From Hyphomicrobiales bacterium (GTDB taxonomy: Bacteria > Pseudomonadota > Alphaproteobacteria > Rhizobiales > Rhizobiaceae), in NCBI GenBank assembly GCA_900472925.1, contig UCJU01000025.1, positions 22,244 to 86,243 of the forward strand: a DNA stretch of 64,000 nt, given 5' to 3'. The position numbers were made by a program, and so were the translations under genes. Under the pieces are notes generated by a model. The model was given only the letters and a program-made list of their open reading frames with translations, did not search any database and was not told the DNA's origin. Positions 1 through 10,600 of the stretch are shown here, in pieces. Numbering within the stretch: the stretch's first letter is position 1; the number at the start of each line of letters is the position of its first letter.

Positions 1-1
1 G

Positions 2-844
2 CTGCTGGATGCCGAACCGAGTGGCCACAAGCCGCAGGTCGGACCGGAAGCGCCGGTTATTCTGTCTGGCCAGAACGTAACTGTGGATTACGAGATACCT
101 GGCGGCCTCTTCACCAAGGCGAGCGCCTTCCGGGCAGTTGATGGCGTCACTGTCAGTCTGCGACAAGGCCAGACCATCGGCATTGTCGGAGAGTCCGGCT
201 CCGGCAAATCCACACTTGGACGGGCGCTGCTAAGGCTGACGCCGTCCACTGGTCGGCTGTTTTTCGGTAAAAAGGACATTTCCAGTCTGGACAGAAAAGC
301 CATGCGGCCCATGCGTCGCCAGCTCCAGCTGGTGTTCCAGGACCCCTATGGGTCGCTGTCTCCACGCCAGACAGTGGGAGAGATCATTACCGAAGGGCTT
401 TACGTGCACGCGCCGGAACTCAGCCGGGCGGAACGGGATAAACGCGCTATCGAAGCACTGACGGAAGTCGGGCTCGATCCTGCTGCACGCAATCGCTATC
501 CGCATGAGTTTTCCGGCGGCCAGCGCCAGCGTATCGCCATCGCGCGCGCGATTATCCTCAAGCCTGATGTGGTCATTCTGGATGAGCCAACGTCGGCGCT
601 TGACCGGTCCGTGCAGGGGCAAGTCATCGATCTGTTGCGCGATCTGCAGAAAGCGCATTCTCTATCCTACATCTTCATCAGTCACGACCTTTCCGTCATC
701 AAGGCAATCTCGGATTATGTCATCGTGATGAAGGATGGAAAGATCGTGGAGGAGGGTGCGACCGATGCGATCTTCAATAACCCGACAGCCGACTACACAA
801 GGACGCTCATAAAGTCCGCATTCACCGCAGAAGTCGCTGCCTGA
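2..844 (+). CDS. Peptide ABC transporter ATP-binding protein, 3' part (5' end outside window)
   Basis: The reading frame is open from base 2, so the gene starts left of the window; a GTG at 83 is internal and not the true start. The visible part is a complete ABC nucleotide-binding domain of the oligopeptide/dipeptide importer type. The Walker A GESGSGKST begins near base 188, the signature is FSGGQRQR and the Walker B VVILDEPTSALD is intact. The residues before it read like the linker between two fused ATPase domains, as in YejF or GsiA-type dual ATPases. Such proteins hydrolyse ATP on the inner face of the membrane to drive peptide uptake. The dual-domain assignment is inference, because the first domain cannot be seen. 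Confidence 0.85.
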   Translation: MLDAEPSGHKPQVGPEAPVILSGQNVTVDYEIPGGLFTKASAFRAVDGVTVSLRQGQTIGIVGESGSGKSTLGRALLRLTPSTGRLFFGKKDISSLDRKAMRPMRRQLQLVFQDPYGSLSPRQTVGEIITEGLYVHAPELSRAERDKRAIEALTEVGLDPAARNRYPHEFSGGQRQRIAIARAIILKPDVVILDEPTSALDRSVQGQVIDLLRDLQKAHSLSYIFISHDLSVIKAISDYVIVMKDGKIVEEGATDAIFNNPTADYTRTLIKSAFTAEVAA

Positions 845-849
845 TGGAT

Positions 850-880
850 CGCCCGGCCGCAAGGTCGGGCGTGTTCATTT
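850..880 (+). terminator. Rho-independent-like terminator after the ABC transporter gene
   Basis: A 9-bp stem (850-858 with 863-871, one G-T pair) around a GCAA tetraloop directly follows the stop codon. It is followed by a short T-containing tail. Confidence 0.6.
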
Positions 881-966
881 GCGATACAAAGGAACAAGCA
901 ACTCACATCTGCGTTATGACCTCGTGAAAATTAATGTGTGCCAACGCAAGGCACCCGGGAGGAAAT

Positions 967-1305
967 ATGTTCAAGGTGATCCAGATTGCCGGAATGGCCA
1001 TCACTATGGCGGTTTCAAGTGTCGTTCTAACGGCACCAGCCCACGCGCAAGACATGGAGCTTCGAATTGGCCGTGACGGTGTGCGCCCAGTCATTCGCGA
1101 CCGCGACGCAGACATGGATCGTCGCGGACCACCACGTGGACGCGGATGTGGCGAACGCGAAGCCCGCGCAGCAGCTCGTGCGTCAGGTCTGCGAGACCCC
1201 GAAATCATCCGGGTAACTCCCCGCCGCGTTGTCGTTGAAGGATTTACGCGCCGTGGCCAGGACACAATTACTTTTGCGAACGAGCGCGGTTGCCCGGAAA
1301 TCTAA
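967..1305 (+). CDS. Small secreted protein of unknown function
   Basis: A 112-residue protein. I chose the ATG at 967 because a GGGAGGAA ribosome-binding site lies just before it and because it puts a typical signal peptide at the N terminus (hydrophobic core about residues 4-20, cleavage after an A-H-A motif). The mature part is short, very Arg/Asp-rich, holds two cysteines (GRGC and ERGCPEI) that could form a disulfide, and is likely periplasmic. It has its own ribosome-binding site and terminator, so it is probably monocistronic. I do not recognise a family. Confidence 0.7.
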   Translation: MFKVIQIAGMAITMAVSSVVLTAPAHAQDMELRIGRDGVRPVIRDRDADMDRRGPPRGRGCGEREARAAARASGLRDPEIIRVTPRRVVVEGFTRRGQDTITFANERGCPEI

Positions 1306-1350
1306 CAGCACGTCTTAGCCGTGCAGACTTGAAAAAGCATTCAGTCGTTG

Positions 1351-1385
1351 AAACCCGCCTTGCGCGGGTTTCTCTGCTTTTTGGG
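1351..1385 (+). terminator. Rho-independent terminator
   Basis: A perfect 8-bp stem AAACCCGC/GCGGGTTT (1351-1358 and 1364-1371) with a 5-base loop is followed by a T-rich tail. It ends the transcript of the small secreted protein. Confidence 0.8.
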
Positions 1386-1474
1386 CCATCCACTACAATT
1401 TGGATTAGTAATTTCTAAATTTAGCTGTACTAATAGACATAGTCGGTTGCTTCATTGTTGGGGGTGTTGGCCCA

Positions 1475-3808
1475 GTGTTCGCTGTACTAGAATGTGTTGC
1501 TTTGCAACATGATCGACGGATCGTCGTGCTTGCTGGCGTAATTGCGCTTCTTGGAATGCTTTCCTTCTATCATCTGTTGCTCCGTGCAGAAGAAAGTCCG
1601 GTCAGGCGCAGACCCTATTGGGTTCTGGTTGCTGCGTTGGCATCTGGCCTCAGTGTATGGGCAACGCATTTCATCGCCATGTTGGCCTATCAGGGTAGCG
1701 TGCCGATCGGGTTTGATTTCCCGTTAACTGCTCTCTCGGCAGTTGCCGCCGTGTTCGGTTTCTGGCTCAGCATGCCATATTTGTGGCGTGGCGTCAGCGG
1801 TGCGCTGCTATCTGGCGGCGTCATAACGGTGACCGTTGCCGCGATGCATTTTCTGGGTATGGCCGGAATGCTGGTGGCTGCTCACATCGAATATCGCCTG
1901 CCACCAATCATCGTCGGCACGATCATTGCCGGTGCGCTGTTCACGCTATCCTTCATTCTTTTTCAGTATCTGCGGAGCTGGAAACGCGTCGTAGCGTCTG
2001 CCGCGGCTTCCATCTTCGGCGTGCTGATCCTTCATTTCACGGCAATGTCGTCTACGATCCTCATCCCTGATCCCAGCATGCCGGGTCCGCAAATGGAGGG
2101 TTTGGACCGGGTGGTGATGATGGGTGCCATCAGCGGCGTCACCTTTCTTCTCCTTGCTGCCACCGGCGTTGCCGCACTGATCGATCGTCATCTGGTCGAC
2201 CTGAAGGGGCTGGTCGGCGCTACGCTCGATGGTATGGCGGTGGTGCGCGACGGTCGGATCGTCGAGGTCAACAGCCGGTTTGCGAAATTGTTCGACTCAA
2301 GTGAAGCATCCCTCATTGGTGAAAATGCCGAGGAATTGATGCATCCCGATGATGGTATCCCCGCGCATTTGCAGCGCAACGGGGCTGTAGAAGCGGTTCC
2401 GAACCGTGGCGATCGGTCTCGCACCTTCGAGCTCGCTGTCACGACCATCGAATATCGCGGTCGTCCCTGCGAGGTCATGGCGGTCCGTGACCTGACAGAA
2501 AAGCGCCGGGCGCAGCGCGAGATCGAATATCTGGCGCGCCATGATGTTCTCACAGGTCTCTCCAACCGCACGCTCTTTCAGGAGCGGCTTAGAAATCACA
2601 TCTGTGTCGCTCAGGAGGACGACGAGTTTGCGCTTCTGGCATTGGACCTCGACAGGTTCAAAGCGGTGAATGATCTCTTCGGTCATGCGGAAGGAGATCG
2701 CGTTCTCAAGGATGTGGCACGGATATTGATACAATGCGCCAGGCCGGGTGACCTCGTGGCCAGATTGGGTGGAGACGAGTTCCTCATCCTGACTGCCTTT
2801 AGCACCACGAGTGAAGATGCCCGTGATCTTGGTGAGCATATCCTGTCGACATTCAGACGGGAGATGGATTGCATCAGCGATCCCACAGCCGTTGGCGTCA
2901 CCATCGGCATCGCGACTTTCCCCGCCAATGGAAATGACAGCGAGACTTTGATGCACGCAGCGGATATGGCGCTTTACCGTGCGAAGATGAATGGCCGAGG
3001 CGTCGTTGCCTTCTACGACCCCGCGATGGATGAGGAAACTAAAGAGCGGCGTCGGCTGGAGTCCGATCTTCGCCAAGCCATCAGCCGCAACGAGCTGGAG
3101 CTGCTTTATCAGCCCGTCCATTCCGTTGAAAACGGCGAAGTCGCCAGTTACGAAGCGCTGGTGCGCTGGCAGCATCCGACACGCGGCACGGTGCCGCCAG
3201 ACGTTTTCATTCCGATTGCAGAGGAAAGCGGCATCATCATTTCGCTCGGCGAATGGATTTTGCAGGAAGCATGCTCCGCCGCCATGCGCTGGGAACCGCA
3301 TATCAAAGTGGCGGTCAATGTTTCTCCCGTTCAATTCTCTCTCGCAAATCTCGCCTATACCATCTGCTCTACACTTGAAAAAACGGGGCTGTCCCCATCG
3401 CGTCTCGAGCTGGAGATGACGGAGGCGGCACTTTTGAAGGATCGCGGTATCACGCTGTCCACCATGCGGCAGCTGAAGGGGCTCGGCGTGACCATCGTTA
3501 TGGACGACTTTGGAACTGGATATTCCTCGCTCAGCAATCTGCGGAGCTTCCCCTTCGACAAGATCAAGATCGATCGCAGCTTTATCGCTGCCATGAAGCA
3601 AGACGAAAACGCCCACTCTATCGTGCGCGCCATCATCGGGCTTGGTCGCAGTCTGGATTTACCTGTCACCGCCGAAGGGATCGAAACGGACAGCCAGTAC
3701 CGAATGGTGGTCGATGAGGGCTGCACACAGGCGCAGGGCTACCTGTTTGGCAGACCTTCGAAAGCGCCATTCCGGCAAAAAAAGCCTCATAAAGCCTTGG
3801 CCGATTAG
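1475..3808 (+). CDS. MHYT-PAS-GGDEF-EAL membrane c-di-GMP signalling protein
   Basis: A 777-residue protein with four parts. An N-terminal MHYT sensor domain (about residues 1-235) has paired transmembrane helices carrying the recurring H-x3-M pattern (THFIAM, MHFLGM, LHFTAM), thought to bind copper or a gas. A PAS-like segment covers about 240-340. A diguanylate cyclase domain has an intact GGDEF at residue 432, and a phosphodiesterase domain has EAL at 560 and DDFGTGYSS further on. Both catalytic motifs look complete, so it may make or destroy c-di-GMP depending on input. Translation starts at a GTG at 1475; the first residues match the usual start of MHYT proteins. c-di-GMP and T6SS are linked in several proteobacteria, but any link to the neighbouring T6SS here is only suggestive. 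Confidence 0.9.
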   Translation: MFAVLECVALQHDRRIVVLAGVIALLGMLSFYHLLLRAEESPVRRRPYWVLVAALASGLSVWATHFIAMLAYQGSVPIGFDFPLTALSAVAAVFGFWLSMPYLWRGVSGALLSGGVITVTVAAMHFLGMAGMLVAAHIEYRLPPIIVGTIIAGALFTLSFILFQYLRSWKRVVASAAASIFGVLILHFTAMSSTILIPDPSMPGPQMEGLDRVVMMGAISGVTFLLLAATGVAALIDRHLVDLKGLVGATLDGMAVVRDGRIVEVNSRFAKLFDSSEASLIGENAEELMHPDDGIPAHLQRNGAVEAVPNRGDRSRTFELAVTTIEYRGRPCEVMAVRDLTEKRRAQREIEYLARHDVLTGLSNRTLFQERLRNHICVAQEDDEFALLALDLDRFKAVNDLFGHAEGDRVLKDVARILIQCARPGDLVARLGGDEFLILTAFSTTSEDARDLGEHILSTFRREMDCISDPTAVGVTIGIATFPANGNDSETLMHAADMALYRAKMNGRGVVAFYDPAMDEETKERRRLESDLRQAISRNELELLYQPVHSVENGEVASYEALVRWQHPTRGTVPPDVFIPIAEESGIIISLGEWILQEACSAAMRWEPHIKVAVNVSPVQFSLANLAYTICSTLEKTGLSPSRLELEMTEAALLKDRGITLSTMRQLKGLGVTIVMDDFGTGYSSLSNLRSFPFDKIKIDRSFIAAMKQDENAHSIVRAIIGLGRSLDLPVTAEGIETDSQYRMVVDEGCTQAQGYLFGRPSKAPFRQKKPHKALAD

Positions 3809-4085
3809 CGGGAGAATCACTTGGGATGTGGAAGTTCAATTGACGATGAAATGACCACCAAATTGGCCTTGAGAGCCAGCTCTGGATGATCTCACATCGT
3901 GCTTGACGTCTTTCCTTTCCGTACATAAGAAGATTTATCGCATGACGTAACGTTACTGGTTGCCAAACGGCCACAGACGCCGCGCTAACGCTCGTGTCTT
4001 TTTCAATTTTCAGCTTCAAAGTTATTGCGAGTTAACGTCTTGATGCTATTCCTGCGTGTAGGTGATTCTATTGCGGGGAAATGGA

Positions 4086-5222
4086 ATGAAGAAGGTTGTC
4101 TCGGTACTTCTTTTGGCTTTGTTGAGCGGTTGTGCAAAGCCCTCGGATGGTCCGACTGCCGGAAATATCCGTTCAGCAACGCTTCCCAATACCAATGAAA
4201 AAATTCGTGTCATCGAGCTGGCAAACGCGCCCGCTACGCCAATGTCTCCATCATTGATGGAAAGTTCGACCGGTCCCGGTCTGACTGCTTTGCGCAATAC
4301 TGGTTACAACTCTCAACGTCTGCGCCGTGGTGATGTTATCGACATCACTGTACTTGATACCGGCGAGGATGGACTTTTCTCCTCTACGCAGAGCAAGACC
4401 CTTAATCTCGGTCGCTTCACCGTCGATCAGAGCGGGAGCGTCAATCTTCCCTTCATCGGTAAGAAACGCGTGATTGATTCGACACCGGAGGGCCTCCAGT
4501 CGCAGGTCGTGACCGGGCTGAAGGGTTCTGCGGTCAATCCTCAGGCTGTCGTCACAGTGGTCGATAAGCCGACGAGTGCCGTCATGCTCAGTGGTGCGGT
4601 CAAGACACCCGGCAAGCTGGCCCTTACTGCCCGGCAGGAGCGGGTGTTGGATGCGATCAACCAATCTGGTGGCCCGACGGTAGCGCCGGGTGCTGCTCAA
4701 GTGACGGTTGTCCGCGGCACGCAGCGTGCCAGCGCCTCGTTGGACCGCATCATGCGGGAAGATCGCCAGAACATTCGTCTGTCGCCAGACGACCAGATCA
4801 TGGTCGATGGCGATGCATCGAGCTTCACCTCCCTTGGCGCCTTCAAGAGCGCCGGCGAATTCCAGTTCGAAACCGGCAAGTTGACGCTGGCACAGGCCGT
4901 TGGCCGCTCCGGTGGCCTCCTGGATGACCGCGCTGACGCTCGCAATGTCTACGTTTTCCGCAACGAGATTGTTAATGTGCCGACGAAGGCACCATCAGGT
5001 TCCAAGGATCCTGTGGCTTTTACACCGACCATGAAGCCGGTGATTTACCACGTGAATATGCGCGATGCGTCCAGCATTGCCTTGATGCAGCTCTTCCAGA
5101 TGCAGAAGGGTGACGTTCTCTATGCCAGCAACGCACCGCTTGTGGATTCGGCCAAGCTGTTGACAGTCTTCCAGAAGAGTGTGCCGACAGCCGCAGCTCC
5201 CCAGCCCGGCGGTTCCAACTGA
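4086..5222 (+). CDS. Wza/OtnA-like polysaccharide export lipoprotein
   Basis: A 378-residue protein. The ATG at 4086 follows GGGGAA and opens a lipoprotein signal peptide ending in the lipobox L-L-S-G-C. A polysaccharide-export domain follows (roughly residues 75-160, beginning RRGDVIDITVLDTGEDG), then SLBB-like segments (VMLSGAVKTPGKL near 170). Such proteins form periplasmic or outer-membrane channels for capsule or exopolysaccharide. It lies convergent to the T6SS operon. The window has no tssJ; this lipoprotein is not TssJ-like and should not be taken as a substitute without evidence. Confidence 0.85.
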   Translation: MKKVVSVLLLALLSGCAKPSDGPTAGNIRSATLPNTNEKIRVIELANAPATPMSPSLMESSTGPGLTALRNTGYNSQRLRRGDVIDITVLDTGEDGLFSSTQSKTLNLGRFTVDQSGSVNLPFIGKKRVIDSTPEGLQSQVVTGLKGSAVNPQAVVTVVDKPTSAVMLSGAVKTPGKLALTARQERVLDAINQSGGPTVAPGAAQVTVVRGTQRASASLDRIMREDRQNIRLSPDDQIMVDGDASSFTSLGAFKSAGEFQFETGKLTLAQAVGRSGGLLDDRADARNVYVFRNEIVNVPTKAPSGSKDPVAFTPTMKPVIYHVNMRDASSIALMQLFQMQKGDVLYASNAPLVDSAKLLTVFQKSVPTAAAPQPGGSN

Positions 5223-5236
5223 TAGCTGACTAGAGA

Positions 5237-5261
5237 GGGCGGCGTACACATAACGCCGCTC
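5237..5261. terminator. Inverted repeat between convergent genes, probable bidirectional terminator
   Basis: A 7-bp perfect stem GCGGCGT/ACGCCGC (5239-5245, 5253-5259) with a 7-base loop sits in the 43-bp gap between the lipoprotein gene and ppkA. There is no strong T tract, so termination is inferred from position. Confidence 0.45.
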
Positions 5262-5265
5262 CAGC

Positions 5266-6126
5266 CTAGAGAAGAAGAGCAGCGTCCTCGGCTGTTCGAG
5301 GGCGCTTCGACGCGTCCTGGTCTGTGCAAAGCCGCGCAAATCTCAATAGTTTTTCATTTCCGTCAGAATTCGTTCCATTCAGTAGCCGCTGGGTGAGCAT
5401 GCCAACGGAGTAAATGTCATGCAGCGGATGCGCCGCAGCCGAGCCAGCCATCTGCTCCGGTGCGGAAAATTCTGGTGAACCTGCATGGTCGATCCCGTGT
5501 ATATGGAAGTATTCGCCGGTTTTTAGAGTGATCCCGAAGTCCGCAAGCTGTGCTTTTGCCAGATCGCCATCCGGAACCAGAATGTTTGCAGGCGTAATGT
5601 CGCCATGCACATAATCCGCAGCGTGAAGAGCAGCGATGGCCCGAAGTAGCCGGCGCAACGTCGTGGTCATCTCATCCAGCGTCAATTTTTTATTCTTCAC
5701 CAAAGATGCCAGAGACATAGGCGTCCAAGGTTGCAACAGGCCGGGCCGTCCATCTGGCAAGCGCAGAAGGGCAGACACTTCGTGAACGCAGGGATGGCGC
5801 ATGGAAAGGCCTATTTCGGCTTCGCGTCGCAGGTTCTGAACAAGAAATGCGTTGTCGCGTGCCTTCTCCGGCAAGGTCTTGATGGCGAATGGGGTGCGCA
5901 GGTCGCGGTGCGTCACCTGCAAAATCTGCGTGTTTTCTGTCTCATAGGCGACAGCTTCGAGCGTGAAACTGTTCTCGATAAATGAAGGGACTTGCTGAGA
6001 CAATGCTGACGCCTTGCGATCAAGCGCGTCACGAATACGGTCTATAATGTCGTCAGGTCTGTCCGACTGTCGTATCGCAGCCCACAGATCGGCGAAATGC
6101 GTGGCAACATCGTCAGCGTTGCTCAA
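5266..6126 (-). CDS. ppkA: T6SS serine/threonine protein kinase PpkA
   Basis: A 286-residue Hanks-type kinase. The ATP-binding Lys is K83 (AIK) with a candidate helix Glu near 102-104. The catalytic loop is HGDITPAN (H174-N181), the DFG motif is at 196-198 and the APE motif is in SPEFSAPEQM. In A. tumefaciens, PpkA phosphorylates TssL on Thr14 and so recruits Fha, activating secretion; this is established knowledge of the homologue. It is the last gene of the operon and overlaps tagF-pppA by 14 bases, fitting a kinase/phosphatase pair made together. There is no C-terminal transmembrane or periplasmic domain, unlike the long Pseudomonas PpkA. Confidence 0.9.
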   Translation of the reverse strand: MSNADDVATHFADLWAAIRQSDRPDDIIDRIRDALDRKASALSQQVPSFIENSFTLEAVAYETENTQILQVTHRDLRTPFAIKTLPEKARDNAFLVQNLRREAEIGLSMRHPCVHEVSALLRLPDGRPGLLQPWTPMSLASLVKNKKLTLDEMTTTLRRLLRAIAALHAADYVHGDITPANILVPDGDLAKAQLADFGITLKTGEYFHIHGIDHAGSPEFSAPEQMAGSAAAHPLHDIYSVGMLTQRLLNGTNSDGNEKLLRFARLCTDQDASKRPRTAEDAALLL

Positions 6127-7540
6127 GCCGATTTCCGATCACGATCGCACTGATATTGTCCCTGACATTTTCGATCAATGCTTCCTGCATCAGCGCGTTG
6201 GCGCAATCATTGACCGGCGTGTCCTGCAAAATTTCTGCAACGACACGCTCTTTCAACGCCTGCATCAGCGGGAAACTGCAGAGCAGCAAACGGTCGTGCA
6301 AGCCCCACTCTTCGCCGAAGGCATCCGGACGAAACTGCTGGGAAAGTCCCAGGCATTGTGACAGCTGTTTTTTCATGCCAACGATGACATGATCGCGCGA
6401 CAGCATATGCATCGTGCCATCACGCAGCAGGTAGGCACGCGCATCGCCAGACCACAGGACGGTCAGCGTATTCTCAACCAGAGATGCGACGACCACGCTC
6501 GCCATCGGCCCCTGCGCTTCCTTCCCGAACTGGCGTGACAACAAAAGGCTGTTGACCGTCCCGAGTTTGCCTTTGATGTCCTGCGTGACAAACTCGGGCT
6601 GATCGCTGCCTGCAATGTCGGTCAGCGCGTTGGTCGTCAGCCGTGCGGCCTCGACCGCAGCATTGCCGTCTCCCACACCATCAGCGATAGCGAAAAGAGC
6701 AGGGCTCTTGGATACGAAAAGCGCATCGGCGTTGACGCTAAGACGCGTTCCCGGATGCGTGGCATAGCTGTAAATGAGTGGAGCGGGAGGTGTCTCATTC
6801 GCAGGTGGTTTCGGTGTGGCAACAGGCTTTGGCTGGGCCGCGGGCTTGATGTCGGTCGCGGGTTTTTCCGTGGGCTTCGGGCTCTGCTGTGTATCGCCCT
6901 CGTCTGGAGATGTCTGGTCGCGGAAGAGCCGCACGAAGTCAGTCGCTGCGGGCTTGCCTTCGAATTTCATTCCACGGGCGCGGCGCGTGTCGGCGTCGAT
7001 ATACCACCATAGGCTTGTCGGCCCGCCGGAACGGGTCGAAAGCTGGCCCTCGTCATCCTCGCCTTTCGGCTTGGGCATACGCAAGCGTTTGACCGCAGCC
7101 GTGAAGCGTTGCATATCGAAATCGGAAGTCATGGACGTTTCGGCCACTGCCTCTGCGGCCATGAACCAAGTATCATCCAGATACAGCGTTCTCGGGTGCT
7201 GGTTGAAGTCTGCCATTTGCGCCAGAATGACCAATGGATATTTACGGCCCACCCGGTCGCGGCTGGGCAGAAGGACACCGGCATAGGCGTTGCGACCCCA
7301 GATTCCCCGCTCAGTTATGAAGCGTAAGGGAGGGGACGATGTAAAGACGGAATTCCAACGCGACGCAAAGACATCGGCACAGGCGTGCATCCCGGCTTGT
7401 ACCCAGGCGTCGAGCGCGCCAATCAGATCGCGGTCCATGCCCTCGGAGATAAAATCGCCGTGGCTCTGGATCTTCCCGAAAAAGCCGATCCGATCGCTTT
7501 CGACTGCGGTTTTAACCGGGCTGGTGACTTGCTTTGCCAT
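6113..7540 (-). CDS. tagF-pppA: TagF-PppA fusion: T6SS repressor domain plus PP2C phosphatase
   Basis: A 475-residue protein. Residues about 15-180 form a TagF domain (GFFGKIQSHGDF near the start). A Pro/Lys-rich linker (about 205-245) leads to a PP2C-type phosphatase with metal-site motifs ADGVGDG, WSGDARAYLL and VRDNISAIV. The fused arrangement is known from Agrobacterium, where TagF represses secretion post-translationally and PppA would reverse PpkA phosphorylation. The gene lies 82 bases downstream of tssM and overlaps ppkA. Confidence 0.92.
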   Translation of the reverse strand: MAKQVTSPVKTAVESDRIGFFGKIQSHGDFISEGMDRDLIGALDAWVQAGMHACADVFASRWNSVFTSSPPLRFITERGIWGRNAYAGVLLPSRDRVGRKYPLVILAQMADFNQHPRTLYLDDTWFMAAEAVAETSMTSDFDMQRFTAAVKRLRMPKPKGEDDEGQLSTRSGGPTSLWWYIDADTRRARGMKFEGKPAATDFVRLFRDQTSPDEGDTQQSPKPTEKPATDIKPAAQPKPVATPKPPANETPPAPLIYSYATHPGTRLSVNADALFVSKSPALFAIADGVGDGNAAVEAARLTTNALTDIAGSDQPEFVTQDIKGKLGTVNSLLLSRQFGKEAQGPMASVVVASLVENTLTVLWSGDARAYLLRDGTMHMLSRDHVIVGMKKQLSQCLGLSQQFRPDAFGEEWGLHDRLLLCSFPLMQALKERVVAEILQDTPVNDCANALMQEALIENVRDNISAIVIGNRLEQR

Positions 7541-7622
7541 CAGTCAGACGAGGCGGCTCTGCGATGCCGGTGCATTTTCATTGTCATCATCCCCTCCGTT
7601 GATCGCGACATTGGTCTGTCTC

Positions 7623-10600
7623 TCAGAATTGAGCAGGGCAGGTGAAGTTGGCCAGGGCATCCAGTCTGAATGGATTGAGCACCGAACCAAATTGGATATC
7701 GAACTCAGCCACCTGGCCACTATTTTCAAACCGAGCTCTTAACAAATCCCCTGCCTGATTTTCGATTTTCGCATCATCGAACAGGCGGAACGGCGACCAG
7801 TCGCCATTCTCCGTTTTCGCCTGCTGCCAACCGCCAGGTTGGAAAGCGATGCGTGAAAGATTGGCGGAATTGCTTGCCGACGGCCAAGTGATGGATTTCG
7901 CCTGGACGGGACCATGATAATACACAACCCGCTCTCCTTCGATTTCCAGCATGACGGCACTTGATGCCTCGGTCAGCGATACCGGCTTCACATTGATCGA
8001 AACGGCCGGAACCTCGCTTCCGTTCGGAAAGAATGCGCGTAAGATCTTGTCGGCATTCTCGAATTGCGCAATGGCATCGCTCGGTATTCCGTTAGCGCCG
8101 AAGGTGCCCTTCCAGCCCCATGGGTTCGTCGTCCTGTCTACGAATGGTTCCATGCGCTGCTTGAAGAAGGTCTGGAACGTGCCCTTCGGTCCGAAAAGCC
8201 GCGTGAAATCCGCCATTGCAACATCTCTGGGGGATGCGCGGTCAAACGGATAACGACCGGAAACGATGGAAGAACAAAGCGATGAGCCTTCCGCCGCCCA
8301 GAGGTCCGCTATTCGGCTACGCGCAGATTTCACAGCAAGCGAACCGACGTCGGCCGCAAGTCCGGCAACCCACACGTCGAGTGGTGCCGGAAGCTGGCGT
8401 GCCTCCTGCAACAGGTCCTGGTTGGCTTTCGTCAACTGGCTGTCCACATCGAACACCTTGGCCACCTCATCCGATGTGGTCGAGGATCGCGCGAGTTGCT
8501 CGTGCAAAGCCTTGATATCGGCCAGTAGCTGTTCAGAGGGCGAACCTGCTTCCTTGCTGCCATTGGCGCCACCACTGTTGGTCTGTTCGGATGGCCCCGA
8601 CCCCTTCGCAGCCAGCATTTCGCGAAGTCGTGCGTAGGGATCAGCGGCATCGACGGTTGCCGAGAGGATCGCTGCGGTGTTGTCGCCGTCGGCTGTCGAT
8701 GCCAGCGTCGTCAAGCTCGCGCCCGCATTGGGACGCAGGTCGGTCGCATCTGCGATGGACTTGGCGGCTTCGATGATGATGTTGCGATCATTCGCCAGAA
8801 TGCGCGTCGTCTCGACCGCATCACCAAGGCTTTGCGAAGGCTTGATGCGAACATCGGTGAGAAGGTCGTTCCAGCGCTTTTCAAACCGGTCGAAATATAT
8901 CTGGAGAGCCGCCTGCGCCACCGTTTCCACTGTCGCGCCACGAATGGCATCATCCGAGCCGCGTACCCAGGCTTCGGATAGCGCAACACGAGCGGCGTAC
9001 GAGACCTGTGGGATAACAACACCGCGATAGCCATTGGCGGTAAACAGGCCTTCGATGCCATCTACCAGCGGCGCTTTACTTTCCCGTTCCACGGCGCGTT
9101 CGCCAAGTGGGCCAAATGCAGCCGAAGGGTTCCAGTTTGGAAGCTCACGTGCCTGCGGAAGGCCAGCCAGAATATCATAGGCACGTGCGCCGATAGCTTG
9201 GCCTCGGATCGTCTCGCGTGCTTTTGAAATCAATCTGGCGTCGAGTTCAATCGGGGCCAACACACCGCCTGCCAGGGCGCGGGCATGACGATTGAGAGCA
9301 TCGCGCGCTGCGGCTCGGCCATCACCGGGATAGAGCGACGCGAACATGTCCTTCGACTGAACGGTCATGAAGTCGCGATCAAGGTTGCCGAGACCGCCAA
9401 GCATACCGTACAGCTTCAGCGAGTTGAACGTGCGCGTGACATCGCTCTCATCCTGCAACTGCTTTTGCAACTGGACGATCATGCGTGGCAACAGCAGCGC
9501 ATTCAGCGCCCGCTGATAGGCATCGCGCTGTCGTCCTGCGATCTTTTCCTCCTGGTCGAGCCCGAAACCGACGTTCCACACCCGATCTTTTGCAAAGCCG
9601 GAATTCACGTCGCGCAGATTGTCGAGGGCTGGAAGAATGCGCAGAAAATCCGCATCCGAGACGTTGCGAACCTGAATACCCTGAACAAGCTGCTGATAGG
9701 CGTTCAGCTTACGGTCAGCCTCCGCCAATGCCTGCGTGTTAGAGAAATAGGTCAATATCCAACCGGTGAAGACGATTGCGACTACAGCCACGGACAAACC
9801 ATAGGCAATGCGCCGTACCAGAAGCTGCCGACCGGACAGGCGCTTGTCACGCATGACCAGCGCTGCTTCGGGAAAAATGACCTCCTTGAAAAGACGCACG
9901 AGGAAGTAGCTGCGATGCGCGCGGGGTGCCGTCGTCCCAGCTTCCGCCTGTGTGCCGGAAGCAAAGTAGACACCGCGAAGCAGGGGCGCTTCGATCAGCG
10001 GCGAGCTGGCGCAGAGCTCACTCAACGCCTCATGCAAGCGGTCCTTGAGCTTGGAAAGTTCGGCAGGGAAGCGGAAAATGCGCCCGCGTATTTCGGCATT
10101 CTGTTCCTGCTGCAAACGCTCGATCAGCATCGCATCGACACGCTGTTGCAACAGCTCGAATTCTTCGAGAAAGCGCTGCGGCAGGTCCTGAGCGGAATAA
10201 CTTTCGTCCAGCTTGAACGTGGTTCCCCAGACCTGATGGCGATCCGTCTTGTTGAAACCATCGAAGAATTCGATGAAGCCGTCCAGAAGGTCCGCTTTCG
10301 TCAGCACGACATAAACCGGCACGCGGGCGTGCAGGTATTCGTCGAGCTCCGACAATCGCCGCCGGATGGAGCGAAGCTCGTGGCGCTGCTCTTCCGGATC
10401 ACGCGTCAAAAGGTCGTGAATGGACAGGGTTACGAGCGCACCGTTGATCGGCTGCGATCGACGATAGCGACGCAGGAGGTTGAGGAAGCCTTCCCAGCCC
10501 GCCTTGGACGAGCCATCGAGGTCATCCTGCGTGGTATAGCGGCCTGCGGTATCGATAAGGATGGCCTCATCGGTGAACCACCAATTGCAGTTTCGCGTAC

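Noticed and set aside
2297..3616. Long minus-strand open frame opposite the GGDEF-EAL gene
   Set aside because: The plus strand encodes intact GGDEF and EAL motifs; the minus frame has no motif and is a shadow of a GC-rich gene.
4086..5222. Lipoprotein next to the T6SS as a TssJ
   Set aside because: It is 378 residues with polysaccharide-export and SLBB-like segments, unlike the short TssJ; Agrobacterium T6SS loci lack tssJ.
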